In this document: positions 1 to 9,294 of the stretch, one piece after another
How the letters are laid out: each line of letters begins with the position of its first letter
Numbering within the stretch: the first letter of the stretch is position 1
Assembly (NCBI GenBank): GCA_015179125.1
Contig: WHVA01000064.1
Location: 1-64,000, forward strand
DNA from: Gautieria morchelliformis
Lineage: Eukaryota > Basidiomycota > Agaricomycetes > Gomphales > Gomphaceae
Direction: 5' to 3'
DNA: 64,000 nt
Translations under genes and position numbers: made by a program
Notes under the pieces: generated by a model
What the model saw: only the letters and a program-made list of their open reading frames with translations
Database searches by the model: none
Told to the model about the DNA's origin: nothing

Positions 1-60
1 GCACTTGACCTTACGATGCGTTTGACCTACACCCCCGCGCGAAGCGCGGTACCCACCTAG
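1..60 (+). mobile_element. Helitron 3' end (fragment at window edge)
   Basis: The first 60 bases match the 3' end of every other Helitron unit here: a TTTGACC-type subterminal motif, a GC-rich hairpin (CGCGC-GAAG-CGCG) and then CTAG at 57-60. Fungal Helitrons end in CTRR after a short hairpin, and CTAG fits that rule. The rest of this unit lies upstream of the window. The next unit begins at the very next base. Confidence 0.75.
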
Positions 61-195
61 TCTAAGATTAAACGGCAGGTGGGTTGTGGGCGCACGCTGA
101 CAATAATTTATGTAAAATTAGGTCAGCGGAGCGAGCGGCGCAGCCGCAGCCTAGGCCCTGCCGGCCAGACCATTGACGCTGCGCAGCAGCGTCCA

Positions 196-267
196 GGTCA
201 CGTGACCGTCGCGTCATCGCGACCATACGCGAGGGTGGTCCGTGCACGACCCTTCGCTTGGTATAAA
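196..267 (+). promoter_or_regulatory. Internal Helitron promoter (E-box palindrome plus TATA)
   Basis: A 12-bp palindrome GGTCACGTGACC (196-207) with a CACGTG core lies about 55 bp upstream of a TATAAA box (262-267). The same pair, at similar spacing, recurs in the units starting at 2113, 5041 and 14797. This supports a shared promoter rather than chance. The transcript would run into the AT-rich leader and minisatellite. Confidence 0.5.
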
Positions 268-896
268 GAGACGATGCTGCGAACCGCACCCCCACTGGTG
301 TCTTCCTGTGTTCTGGCTGTACTGGTGGCTTACTATGCTTTGGCTGGGCTCTGGTGTCTTGTGTGTGTCTCTGGGTGCTCTGGGCTTCTCTGGCTGTGAA
401 TTGACACCAGCTTCTGCTTCAATGTCCTGTATATTTTTTTGATATTTTTTCGCAAATGCTATCAATAAACCTAACTTGCTAACCTTAATAATAGCCAACT
501 TAATATCCTGTACATTTTTTTGATATTTTTTCGAAATAGACATCAATAAATCTAACTTGCTAACCTCAGCCACTTAATATCCTGTAATTTTTTGACATTT
601 TTTCGCAAATGGATATCAATAACTTATACTTTGCTCAAGTTAATAACAACTTCTTTTAATGTAGTGTGTTTTTTTTATCTTTTTTTGAAAATAAATATAG
701 ATATCAATAATTATCCTGACTTTGCTAAATTAATACAGCTTCAGGTAAATGTACTGTACATTTTTTGACATTTTTTCAAAAGGTAGATATCAATAAATTA
801 TCCAGGCTTTGCAAAATTAATGACAACAGCTGCTTAAATGTGGTTTCTTTTGCTATTTTATTTATGTTATATAAATAGATACTGATACATGTCCCT

Positions 897-1605
897 GATA
901 TGTGGAGGACTTACGTGTGAGGACACGCTACCTGTGGGGACACATACATGTGGGACATGTTTGAGGACACGCTACCTGTGGGACACGTACTGGAGGACAC
1001 GCTACCTGTGGACACGCTACCTGTGAGGACACGTTACTGGGGACACGCTACTGGGGACACATTAAGTGTGAGGACACACTACCTGTGAGACACTTAGTGG
1101 GACACGCTACCTGTGAGGACACGTTACGTGTGGGACATCTACCTGTGAGGACACGTTACTGTGGGGACACCTACCTGTGAGGACACTTACGTGCGGGACA
1201 CACTACCTGTGAGGACACGTTACGTGCGGGGACACGCTACCTGTGAGGACACGTATAGTGTGGGGACATGCTACCTGTGAGACACGTTTGTGGGGACACA
1301 CTACCTGTGGAGACATGTTACGTGGGGAGGGGACACGTTATGTGTGGGACATGCTCCTGTGAGGACACGTTACGTGTGGGGACATTAGTGTGGGACATGC
1401 TACGTGTGAGGACACGTTACGTGTGGGGCACGCTACCTTGTGAGGACACGTTACGTGTGGGGACACAGCTACCTGTGAGGACACGTTACATGTGGGGACA
1501 CGCTACCTGTGAGGACATGTTACGTGTGGGGACACACTACCTGTGAGGACACGTTACATGTGGGGACATGGTACCTGTGAGGACACGTTACGTGTGAGGA
1601 CATGC
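897..1605 (+). repeat. Minisatellite, 17-bp unit, inside Helitron
   Basis: About 40 imperfect copies of a 17-bp unit alternate between TGTGAGGACACGTTACG and TGTGGGGACACGCTACC forms, giving a 34-bp higher-order period. Open frames across it arise because the repeat is low in stops and are not genes. Related but distinct arrays occupy the same relative place in the next two units. Confidence 0.9.
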
Positions 1606-2153
1606 TATCCAACTGCACTTTGGGTCTTCCCCCATTTCTGATTTTGGTATTGTTTCTGGTTCTGTGAGAGTGTCACCGGAGGATCAGCTGGCATATCGAT
1701 ATAACCACATTGTCAAAATTCAGGATCCCCAAGATCACTATTGGATCTATTTCACAATGCACAAGCTTTGAAACCTGTGGATCATGACAATAGGTGCAAT
1801 CTTATAATCTCTGATGATTCAGTCAAGACTATTACCACTTTCATGTCTAGAGTCGCTGGGAGGCCCATCCCAGAGGTCGAGAGAGAGCTCTGCATGTTCG
1901 GCTGTTCCATGGGTGCATACATGATTCATGATACTATATGATCAGGGATATATTTTGCATGATCCTATTTACCCCAATGCACTTGAACTTACTGATTCAC
2001 TTGACCTTACTGATTCACTTGACCTTACTGATTCACTTGACCTTACTTATGCATTTGACCTTACCAAGGCGCTTGACCTACACCCCTGCGCGAAGCGCGG
2101 GTACCCACCTAGTTACACTATATGAAAGCGGCTCAGTGGGAGGTTGTGGGCCC

Positions 2154-2188
2154 GCTGACAAATAATATTACATAAAAGTTATGTCAGC
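2154..2188 (+). promoter_or_regulatory. Stem-loop with TAATATTAC near Helitron 5' end (rolling-circle origin-like)
   Basis: GCTGACA (2154-2160) and its exact complement TGTCAGC (2182-2188) enclose a 21-nt loop that contains TAATATTAC (2163-2171). A stem with this nonanucleotide in its loop is the known form of geminivirus and related Rep origins, which HUH nucleases nick. Helitron Rep is also an HUH enzyme. That this site is nicked by Helitron Rep is inference. Two other units have the same arrangement. Confidence 0.5.
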
Positions 2189-2236
2189 GGCGAGCGGCGC
2201 AGCCGCGAGCAAAGAACGCTGCGCAGCAGCGTCCGC

Positions 2237-2293
2237 GGTCACGTGACCCGTTCGCGCGTGGTCCGTGCATGACACGCGCGCACGGTATATAAA
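2237..2293 (+). promoter_or_regulatory. Internal Helitron promoter, unit 3
   Basis: GGTCACGTGACC at 2237-2248 and TATATAAA at 2286-2293. Downstream is a CTG-rich leader that ends at a splice donor (GTAAGT near 2514). The same leader recurs almost unchanged in unit 4, down to the donor. Confidence 0.5.
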
Positions 2294-3289
2294 GGCAGTT
2301 CGGTAGGATGGAACGCCAGGAATCTGCCCGACCGGCAATTCCTCACTCTGCTGGCTGCTCTCTCTGCTCTCTCTGCTGTGTCTGCTTTCTGCTGTCTGCT
2401 GTGTCTGCGCTGTCTGCTGTCTGCTGTGCTCTCTGGTGTCTCCTCCTTGAGCTGGCTGGCTGTCAATGGCTTTGGTTGGCTGGCTATCTATTGGCTTGGC
2501 TGGCTTTCTATTGGTAAGTAATATCTCTTTTTTAATGCATTCCCATGTATTTTATTTTATTTGTGTTTGTAATTTTATTGGTTCCATTTTTTTTTTTTTT
2601 CATCATATTGTATTGTCACATGTACTTTATATTTCTGTGAATTTTTTCGAAAAATAGATTTAAATAAAATCCCAAGACTGCCGAAAAAAAGTATTTTTAT
2701 ATATACATTTTTCAGGTTTTTTTTCGAAAATTGACAGTTTCCTCTAAAATTAATGACAAAAGGTTCTACTTGTTTGTTTTGTTGTTTTATTTACTGTAAA
2801 GCTGCCAGGCACTCCTTCTCTGGCTATACTGGTGGCTGTTACTATGGCTTTGGCTGGGCTCTGGGTTTCTCTGTCAGTCTCTGGGCTTCTCTGGCTTTGG
2901 CTGGGTATTAATAACAGCTTCTGCTTCAATGTACTGTACTTTTTTGACATTTTTTCACAGATAGATGTCAATAAATTATCCTGACTTTGTGAAAATTGAC
3001 AACAGCTCCAGCTTAAATGTATGGTGCACTTTTTTGACATTTTTCGAAAATAGATAATCTTCTGCTAAAATTAATAATAACTTCAGCTTAAATGTACTGG
3101 ACATTTGTTTTGACATTTTTCAAAAAATAGATAATCCTGACTTTGCTAAAATTAATGACAGCAGCTGCTTAAATATGGCTTCCTTTACTATTTTATTTAT
3201 ATCTGTATGTCACAAAATAGATATTGTTACATGTCCCTTAATTTGCTAAAAGTTAATGAAAAGACAGCCTCTGCTTGCTTCACTTTGAG

Positions 3290-4135
3290 GCCCTTGGGAT
3301 ATGCTACACATGCCATTGGGACATGCTACACACACTATGCATGGGGACACGCATGCTATGCATGGAGACACATATGTTATGCATGGAGACATGCATGTTA
3401 GGCATGAAGACATGCATGTTATGCGTGGAGACATGCATGTTAGGTGTGGAGACATGCACGTTAGGCGTGGAGACATGCACGTTAGGCGTGGAGACATGCA
3501 TGTTGTGCATGGGGACACGCATGCTATGCTTGGGGACATGCATGTTATGTGTAGAGACACACATGTTATGCATGGGGACAAGCATGCTATGCATGGGCAC
3601 ACACACACTATGCATGGGGATGTGCACACTATAGGGTGGGATACACTATGCTTGGGGGACACGGTACAAACAAGAGACACACTACGCACACTATGCATGG
3701 GGAAAAACAAGGGACATTCTATACATGCTATCCTTGGGGGACATGTTATGCATGGGGGACACACTTTGCACACTATACTTGAGGCAGATGCTACACACAC
3801 TACATGTAGGACATGCTACACATGTGAACATGCTATGCATGGGGGACACACATGCTATAATTTAGGGACACGCTACGTTTGGGGACATGCTATGCATGTG
3901 GGACACACTATGCACACTGTACTTGGGGACATGCTACATGTGGGGACACACTACATGTGGAGACACACTATGCACGGAGGACATGCTATGCACACTATAC
4001 TTGGGGACATGTTATGTGTGGGGTCATGTTACAAACCAGGCACACAATAAGCATGCTATATTTGAGGGACTCACTGTGCATGGAGGACATGCTATGCACA
4101 CTATACTTGGGCACATGCAGACATGTGTAGAGACA
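3290..4135 (+). repeat. Minisatellite, about 21-bp unit, inside Helitron unit 3
   Basis: Imperfect tandem copies built on a GGGACATGCTATGCATG or GGAGACATGCATGTTAGG theme. The left half is regular and about 21 bp per unit, while the right half is more mixed. Frames that stay open through it (up to about 250 codons on one strand and 184 on the other) encode only repeat peptides and are rejected as genes. Confidence 0.88.
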
Positions 4136-4280
4136 TTACCTATCTTGATGTGTTACTTATAGCTACTTTCAATGGCAATGAGATGTGTTTTACTTATCCC
4201 AAGTTTGATTTACCCAATGCATTTGACCTTACCGAGGTGTTTGACCTACACCCCCATGCGAAGCATGGGTATCCACCCAG

Positions 4281-4830
4281 AGGTAAGGGTTCAAGAATCG
4301 AGTTAAGTTGGATATCAGAAATCGAGTTGGAAGGCAGAGGTCAGAGAGGCAGAGGCCTTGCAAGTACTCGCTGTGCTAAGAACAGGAAACAGCGCAAAGG
4401 GAGCCACATATCATAGTCAATTATCTGATTGCAGAACAGAGGCATACATGACTGGGTTTTATACAAAGTGCTGAGACAACATGTCAGAAGGTAGAGGTAA
4501 GCAATTCTGGTGTGAGCAAAAGTAACTAGGATGAATGGAGTAAGTAACTAATATGGAACAGGAGGAACTACAAGGGGGTGCCGGGTAGAACTAAGAGCAA
4601 TAGGCATGTAGGTCTAATTGATAGTGGAACAAATGGAACTCCTGATGCTCCAGACTTGCTATGCTAAGGGTTAAGTAGGGAGGGCTGGTGAATAGAGTCA
4701 AAAGGGGAAGTATGTGAATAGTAAAGAACAAGGGGATCAAAAGGTCAAAGTGCAGATGTTGTGTAATAGAGTCGGCGGAGGTGCGGAGGTACCGGAGTTG
4801 GTCGAGCAGCATGGTCATAACACTGCCTAC
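4281..4830 (+). repeat. Repeated module of about 550 bp, copy 1
   Basis: This segment matches 7459-8015 in unit 4, with both copies starting at a GAGGTAAGGGTTCAAGAAT-like sequence and ending just before the 3' subterminal region. It has no recognisable gene. In unit 3 it lies after an internal old 3' end, and in unit 4 before the only 3' end. It may be a sequence picked up by read-through and then spread with the family. Confidence 0.7.
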
Positions 4831-5081
4831 CTTGATGTGTTACTTAGAGCTACTTTGAATCAATAAGATGTGTTTTACTTATCTGAATGAAATTTTCTTA
4901 TCCGAATGTGTTTGACTTATCCCAAGTTTGATTTACCCAAGGTGTTTGACCTCGCTGATGCGTTTGACCTCACCCGATGTGTTTGACCTTACCGAGGCAT
5001 TTGACTTGCACCCCCGCGCTTCGCGCGGGTATCCACCTAGTTACACTATATGAAAGCGCCTCGGTGGGAGGTTGTGGGCGC

Positions 5082-5123
5082 GCTGACAAATGCTGACCAA
5101 TGCTTGGTCATTAGTTTGTCAGC
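5082..5123 (+). promoter_or_regulatory. Origin-like stem-loop without the nonanucleotide
   Basis: GCTGACAAA (5082-5090) pairs with TTTGTCAGC (5115-5123) in a 9-bp stem, longer than in the other units. The loop lacks TAATATTAC and instead contains a small inverted repeat (GACCAATGCTTGGTC). The stem is kept while the loop has changed, so either the stem matters most or this copy is inactive. Confidence 0.4.
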
Positions 5124-5236
5124 GGAGCGCGCGAGCGGCGCAGCCGCGAGCCCCTGGCCCTATCACCGCTGGTCTGCCGGCTCCAGGTCTCTTTAGGTCA
5201 GCGGCGAGCGGCGCAGCCGCGAGAACACTGCGCAGC

Positions 5237-5291
5237 GGTCACGTGACCTGTCCACACGTGGTCCGTGCACGACGCGCGCGCAGTATATAAA
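5237..5291 (+). promoter_or_regulatory. Internal Helitron promoter, unit 4
   Basis: GGTCACGTGACC at 5237-5248 and TATATAAA at 5284-5291, at the same spacing as in unit 3. The leader below it has an expanded CTGCTGTGT-type short repeat before the donor. Confidence 0.5.
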
Positions 5292-6339
5292 GGCAGTTGG
5301 GTAGGATGGAACGCCAGGAATCTGCCCGACCGGCAATTCCTCACTCTGCTGTCTGCTCTCTCTGCTGTGTGCTGTTGCCTGTGTCTGCTGTATCTGCTGT
5401 GTCTGCTGTGTCTGCTGTGTCTGCTGTGTCTGCGCTGTCTGCTGTCTGCTGCGCTCTCTGGTGTCTCCTCGTTTAGCTGGCTGGCTGTCTATGGCTTTGG
5501 TTGGCTGGCTATCTATTGGCTTGGCTGGCTTTCTATTGGTAAGTAATATCTCTTTTTTAATGCATTCCCATGTATTTTATTTTATTTGTGTTTGTAATTT
5601 TATTGGTTCCATTTTGTTTTTTCTTCATATTGTATTGTCACATGTGCTTTATATTTTTGTGAATTTCTTCGAAAATATATTTAAATAAAATCCTAAGACT
5701 GCTGAAAAAAAGTATTTTTATATATATATTTTTCAGGTTTTTTTTCACAAATTGACAGTTTCCTCTAAAATTATTGACAATAGGTTCTACTTTTAAATGT
5801 GGTTTGTTTTGTTGTTTTATTTACTGTAAAGCTGCCAGGCACTCCTTCTCTGGCTATACTGGTGGCTGGCTTACTATGGCTTTGTCTGGGCTCTGGGTTT
5901 CTCTGTCAGTCTCTGGGCTTCTCTGGCTTTGGCTGGGCATTAATAACAGCTTCTGCTTCAATGTACTGTACTTTTTTGACATTTTTTCACAAATAGATGT
6001 CAATAAATTATCCTGACTTTGTGACAATTGACAACAGCTCCAGCTTAAATGTACAGTGCATTTTTTTGACATTTTTCGAAAAATAGATAATCTTGACTCT
6101 GCTAAAATTAATAATAACTTCAGCTTAAATGTACTGGACATTTGTTTTGACATTTTTCAAAAAATAGATAATCCTGACTTTGCTAAAATTAATGACAGCA
6201 GCTGCTTAAATATGGCTTCCTTTACTATTTTATTTATATCTGTATGTCACAAAATAGATATTGTTACATGTCCCTGAATTTGCCAAAAGTTAATGAAAAG
6301 ACAGCCTCTGCTTGCTTCACTTTGAGGCCCTTGGGATAT

Positions 6340-7320
6340 GCTACACATGCCATTGGGACATGCTACACACACCACGCACGGGGACACGCATGCTATGCAT
6401 GGAGACACATAAGTTATGCGTGGAGACATGCATATTAGGCGTGGAGACATGCATGTTAGGCATGGAGACATGCATGTTAGGCGTGGAGACATGCATGTTG
6501 TGCATGGGGACACGCATGCTATGCTTGGGGACATGCATGTTATGCGTAGAGACACACATGTTATGCATGGGGACAAGCATGTTATGCATGGGCACACACA
6601 CACTATGCATGGGGATGTGCACACTATATGGTGGGATACACTATGCTTGGGGACATACTATGCTTGGGGACAGACACACTATGCTTGGGGGACACGGTAC
6701 AAACATGAGACACACTACGCACACTATGCATGGGGAAAACACTACAAACAAGGGACATTCTACACATGCTATCCTTGGGGGACATGTTATGCATGGGGGA
6801 CACACTTTGCACACTATACTTGAGGGAGAGGCTACACACACTATGTGTAGGGAGATGCTACACATGTGGACACGCTATGCATGGGGGACACACATGCTAT
6901 AATTTAGGGACATGCTACACACAAAATACTTGAGGGATATGTTATGCATGTGGGACATGCCACACACACAGTACTTGGGGACATGCTGCATGTGGGGACA
7001 CACTATGCACACTATACGTAGGGACACGTTACAAACGAGGGACACATTACACACACTATACTTGAGGGACACACTATGCACACTATACGTAGGGACACGT
7101 TACAAACGAAGGACACACTACACACACTATACTTGAGGGACACACTATGCACACTATACTTGGGGACACAGTACATGTGGGGACATGCCACCTGTGAGGA
7201 CACGCTACGTGTGAGGATGCGATATGTGTGAGGACAGATGAAGTGTGATGACACACTACAGGTGAGGACATGCTACACATGAGGTAGGGGACACACAGAC
7301 ATGGGAGAAATGTGTAGAGT
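6340..7320 (+). repeat. Minisatellite inside Helitron unit 4
   Basis: Imperfect tandem copies of an approximately 21-bp GGGACATGCTATGCATG-type unit on the left, changing to forms around GGGACACACTATGCACACTA on the right. It is orthologous in position and theme to the arrays in units 2 and 3, but the unit sequence differs between Helitrons. Confidence 0.88.
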
Positions 7321-7458
7321 CATTACCTGTTATGTATCGGGTTTGACTCTAAAAGGACTGCAGCTTCAACTTATATGTTGCACCCCAACTATCATCCTAA
7401 GTATTTTGGAGATTGGAGATTGGAAGTTGGAAGAGGTCAAGTATTATAACTGAAGAGG

Positions 7459-8015
7459 TAAGGGTTCAAGAATTAAGTGAAGTTGGATATCAGAAATCGA
7501 GTTGGAAGATGGAGGTCAGAGAGGCAGAGGCCTTGCAAGTACTTGCTGTGCTAAGAATAGGAAACAGTGCAAAGGGAGTCACATATTAAAGTTGATTATC
7601 TGATTGAAGAACAGAGGCATACGTGACTGGGTTTGATACAAAGAGCTGAGACAACATGTCAGAAGGTAGAGAGGTAAGCAATTCCAGTGCAAGCAAAAGT
7701 CACTAGGATACATGGAGTAAGTAACTAATGCGGAACAAGATGAACTACCAGGGGGTGCAGGGTAGAACTAAGAACAATGGGCAAAAGAACAAGGGGTGTG
7801 TAGGTCTAATTGATAGCAAAACAAATGGAACTTCTGATGATCCAGCCTTGCTGTGCTGACAGTTGAGTACGGAAGGCCGGTGAATAGAGGCATAGGGGGA
7901 AACATGTGAATAGGAAAGAGCAAGGGGATCAAAAGGTCAAAGTGTGGATGTTGCGGAATAGAGTTGGAGGAGGTGTGGAGGTACTGGAGTTGGTCAACCA
8001 GTATGGTCATAACAT
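7459..8015 (+). repeat. Repeated module of about 550 bp, copy 2
   Basis: Near-copy of 4281-4830 with scattered base changes. It carries no recognisable gene. It sits directly before the 3' subterminal TTTGACC motifs of unit 4. Confidence 0.7.
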
Positions 8016-8183
8016 TACCTACCTTGGAATGTGTTTGACTTATCCCAAGTTTGATTTACCCAAGGCGTTTGACCTTGCTGATGCGTTTGACCTTACCGAG
8101 GTGTTTGACTTGCACCCCGCGCGAAGCGCGGGTATCCACCTAGTCTAAGAGTTAAACGCGCTCAGTGGGTTGTGGGCGTCGAG

Positions 8184-8230
8184 GCTGACTAATAATATTA
8201 CAAATAATATTACGTAATAATTAGGTCAGC
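8184..8230 (+). promoter_or_regulatory. Stem-loop with two TAATATTAC copies at Helitron 5' end
   Basis: GCTGAC (8184-8189) pairs with GTCAGC (8225-8230). The loop holds TAATATTAC twice, at 8193-8201 and 8205-8213. The site is 40 bp inside the 5' terminus. Its position and form match the stem-loops at 2154 and 14838. Confidence 0.5.
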
Positions 8231-8418
8231 GGAGCGAGTGGCGCAGCCGCGAGCCCTAGGCCCAGGCCCAGCGCAGACCTTGCCGGTACAGCGCTGGGTG
8301 ACCTGGCAGACGCTACGCAGCCGGTCCCCTCTGCCCTCCTTCTACCATCATCCCATCCCATCCCATCCCTCCCACCACCTGCATCTCTTCTATTAACTTC
8401 CTATCTAGGTTCTTTCTG

Positions 8419-9140
8419 GTGAGTTTGATGCTACTGAAACTGCCTTTTTTTATGTTTGTTATTTATAATTTCGCTTTTTTGGCCTTTTTTAGGGACTTTT
8501 CAAGTGACATTTGTCCTGTCACTGCTGCACCTGCTACCTGGCTGTTTCTGGTGAGTGTTATGGTATTGTATCTGCCTTTTCTTGATGCTTATTATGTTCT
8601 TTTTTGCTATAATTTCGCTTTTTTGGCTTTTTTTAGGCACTGCTCAAGTGATATTTGTCCTGTCACTGCTGCACCTGCTATCTGGCTGTTTCTGGTGAGT
8701 GCTATGCTATTGTACCTGCCTTTTCTTGATGCTTATTATGTTCTTTTTTGCTATAATTTCGCTTTTTTGGCTTTTTTTAGGCACTGCTCAAGTGATATTT
8801 GTCCTGTCACTGCTGCACCTGCTATCTGGCTGTTTCTGGTGAGTGCCATGCTATTGTACCTGCCTTTTCTTGAGGCTTATTATCTTCTTATTTGCCATAA
8901 TTTCGCTTTTTTGGCTTTTTTTAGGCACTTTTCAAGTGACATTTGTCCTGTCACTGCTGCACCTGCTACCTGGCTGTTTCTGGTGAGTGTTATGGTATTG
9001 TATCTGCCTTTTCTTGATGCTTATTATGTTGTTATTTGCTATAACTTTGCTTTTTTGGCATTTTGTAGGCACTTTTCAAGTGCATTTGTCCTGTCACTAC
9101 TGCATACCCTACCTGGGTATTATCCCCTTTCTGGTAAGTT
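8419..9140 (+). repeat. Tandem 144-bp exon-intron modules in Helitron leader
   Basis: Splice acceptors (T-rich tract then AG) end at 8492, 8636, 8780, 8924 and 9068, exactly 144 bp apart. Donors (CTG then GTGAGT) follow 58 nt after each acceptor. Each module is therefore a 58-nt exon plus an 86-nt intron, four full copies and a partial fifth, with a first donor at 8419. Because 144 is a multiple of three, one frame stays open across the whole array for 242 codons, but that frame ignores the splice signals and its product is just a hydrophobic repeat. The last exon runs to a donor near 9134 and the next acceptor could be just before GGATCC at 9312. Confidence 0.8.
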
Positions 9141-9294
9141 TTTGTAACTGTATCTGCTGTTTGCAGTATTTATATTAGGATCAGTGGCTTTGCAATCCGT
9201 CTGAGATACCCGCACAGCCTGTTTTCCCTGAGTTTGCCTTATTCTGCTTGCGATGTAAGTCTGATATTGATATCTTTATTCTCTCTCTACTCTT

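Larger units (their letters stand above)
61..2112 (+). mobile_element. Non-autonomous Helitron, unit 2 of the array
   Basis: It begins with TC directly after the previous CTAG and ends with hairpin plus CTAG at 2109-2112, so both ends fit a Helitron. It has no credible protein gene. In order it holds a GCTGAC/GTCAGC stem near the 5' end (96-101 and 122-127, without an intact TAATATTAC), a palindromic E-box and TATA box, AT-rich leader modules (about 413-870), a minisatellite (about 897-1605), roughly 375 bp of unrecognised sequence, and a triple 18-bp repeat (ACTTGACCTTACTGATTC) at about 1980-2040 before the terminal hairpin. It is presumably moved by Rep-helicase from a relative such as the 8144-14796 unit. 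Confidence 0.75.
2113..5040 (+). mobile_element. Non-autonomous Helitron, unit 3, with an internal second 3' end
   Basis: It starts TTACACTATATG directly after CTAG of unit 2 and ends with a hairpin plus CTAG at 5037-5040. It contains an origin-like stem-loop, promoter, a CTG-rich leader exon with a donor GTAAGT at about 2514, AT-rich modules, and a minisatellite (3290-4135). A second 3'-end-like segment lies inside it (4201-4280). There the hairpin is followed by CCAG instead of CTAG, then by a further 760 bp that finishes in a good 3' end. The subterminal sequence at 4131-4280 is repeated at 4826-5040. It has no protein gene. Confidence 0.72.
5041..8143 (+). mobile_element. Non-autonomous Helitron, unit 4
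   Basis: It starts TTACACTATATG after the CTAG of unit 3 and ends in hairpin plus CTAG at 8140-8143. The layout is that of unit 3: stem-loop, E-box, TATA, CTG-rich leader with donor GTAAGT at about 5538, AT-rich modules (5660-6260), minisatellite (6340-7320), and the 550-bp module (7459-8015). The leader and modules are very similar to unit 3, so units 3 and 4 are recent relatives. It has no protein gene. Confidence 0.75.

Noticed and set aside
3246-4162. Long open frames of Cys/Met/His-rich repeat peptides on both strands (up to about 250 codons)
   Set aside because: They are translations of the minisatellite. Frames stay open on several frames at once and encode only the repeat unit.
897-7320. 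Regular short repeats resembling a CRISPR array
   Set aside because: There are no unique spacers; units are contiguous and imperfect, and the genome is eukaryotic. These are minisatellites.
8419-9147. A 242-codon open frame predicting a repeated hydrophobic protein
   Set aside because: The 144-bp period is a multiple of three, which keeps one frame open. Donor and acceptor sites in each module show that most of it is intron.
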